Below are positions 63,454 to 64,000 of a stretch of 64,000 nucleotides of DNA, one piece after another (the first letter of the stretch is position 1; the number at the start of each line of letters is the position of its first letter). The translations under genes and the position numbers were made by a program. The notes under the pieces are model-generated. The model was not told the origin of the DNA. It searched no databases and saw nothing but the letters and a program-made list of their open reading frames with translations. Location: positions 436,090 through 500,089 of the forward strand of contig MZZL01000387.1 in NCBI GenBank assembly GCA_002749535.1, written 5' to 3'. This DNA comes from Apophysomyces variabilis (Eukaryota > Mucoromycota > Mucoromycetes > Mucorales > Mucoraceae).

Positions 63454-64000
63454 ATGGACGACGTAGCCCCAAGGGTTTCGACTGAAAGTAGCCCTCAGAT
63501 ACTCTCGTTGGTAACCTATTCTGAAAACACAGCTTTACCCGTTTTGTCCGGTAGTCATTCGCATCCAGCACCAGATAGCCTTCTCACCATGTCGGGGGAT
63601 TCACCATCGTGCCAAACAACTTCCAAACTTCGTAGTGTCCCTATACCGCAACCTCTGCTTTTAAAAAGACGCACGAGCAGAACTTCGCTTTCCTCGTCTG
63701 AAGATATGGTGGATTCCACTGCACACTCTCCTTCTTCACCCTATCACTTGTCAACTTCTTTTTCAACCGTTCGCTATTCACACCTTGCATGTCACTCGCA
63801 TCTGCAATCTGAACATCCTAAAAGTACTGCAGATAAATTTTACTCGACGTCTCCAGTAACTGCAGCTGGCTTATCACTAGACTCTCACTATTCGACCAAG
63901 CCGACTATGGGCGCTATAATCGGTCGTAAAAAGGCTTTTTTCAATGACACTGAATCCAGTAGCAGTCCAGGAAGCGAGACGGACCAAAGTCATGGCAGTC
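63454..64000 (+). CDS. Serine-rich N-terminus of an unrecognised protein, cut by window edge
   Basis: An open frame of 182 codons from ATG 63454 (MDDVAPRVSTESSPQIL) runs to the last base without a stop. The product is rich in Ser, Thr, Pro and His (SLSSSEDMVDSTAHSPSSPY; NDTESSSSPGSETDQ), as in disordered N-termini of fungal regulators. There is no domain in the visible part, so no function is proposed. The start could be later (internal Met at about 63589). Confidence 0.6.
   Translation, partial: MDDVAPRVSTESSPQILSLVTYSENTALPVLSGSHSHPAPDSLLTMSGDSPSCQTTSKLRSVPIPQPLLLKRRTSRTSLSSSEDMVDSTAHSPSSPYHLSTSFSTVRYSHLACHSHLQSEHPKSTADKFYSTSPVTAAGLSLDSHYSTKPTMGAIIGRKKAFFNDTESSSSPGSETDQSHGS

Noticed and set aside
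1..64000. CRISPR arrays, bacterial operons or prophage
   Set aside because: No regular spaced repeats and no ribosome-binding sites; the genes have spliceosomal introns and eukaryotic domains throughout.

Overview
The window looks like nuclear DNA of an early-diverging filamentous fungus, most likely Mucoromycota. The clues are many short GT-AG introns (48-71 nt), A+T-rich spacers, a METTL4-type adenine methyltransferase, a kinase-AAA-GAF hybrid histidine kinase, and chromodomain Ty3 and R2-like retroelements. No species can be named from the sequence alone.

The left part (1-27,100) is a nest of mobile elements. A cut-and-paste transposon is present three times: a diverged 3' part at 1-2,640, a broken copy on the minus strand (2,849-6,592), and an apparently intact copy on the plus strand (23,339-27,083) whose four exons join into a 1,026-codon gene. 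The diverged copy carries a DEDDy 3'-5' exonuclease at the point where the other two have only a short linker. The two closely related copies each sit beside a tRNA-Glu(UUC) gene and the 5' part of an R2-like LINE, in opposite orientation, so 2.8-8.1 kb (continuing at 14.2-14.5 kb) and 21.8-27.1 kb form a large inverted repeat. A chromodomain Ty3 element (8,086-14,229) with two LTRs identical by eye later split the left LINE. Between the arms lie a decayed LINE 3' half, small repeats and a 74-bp hairpin element.

The right part (about 29.9-64 kb) is ordinary gene-rich DNA. In order it holds: a RasGAP (minus) with BAR-like, two PH and C2 regions; a divergently transcribed RasGEF (plus); a NEPRO/Rmp1-like gene (minus); eIF3b/Prt1 (plus); a Sac1 phosphoinositide phosphatase (minus); a small thioredoxin-fold protein like the N-terminus of MDH1B (minus); METTL4-like methyltransferase (plus); a large hybrid histidine kinase (minus); a C2/proline-rich protein (minus); and a serine-rich reading frame running off the right edge. 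RasGAP and RasGEF, opposing regulators of Ras, share one 0.8-kb intergenic region. eIF3b/Sac1 and METTL4/histidine kinase are convergent pairs.

Two single-N positions (8,916 and 34,055) are each bracketed by a direct duplication, one of which doubles a RasGAP exon. They are best read as unmerged contig overlaps. All domain names come from motif recognition by eye; no database search was run.
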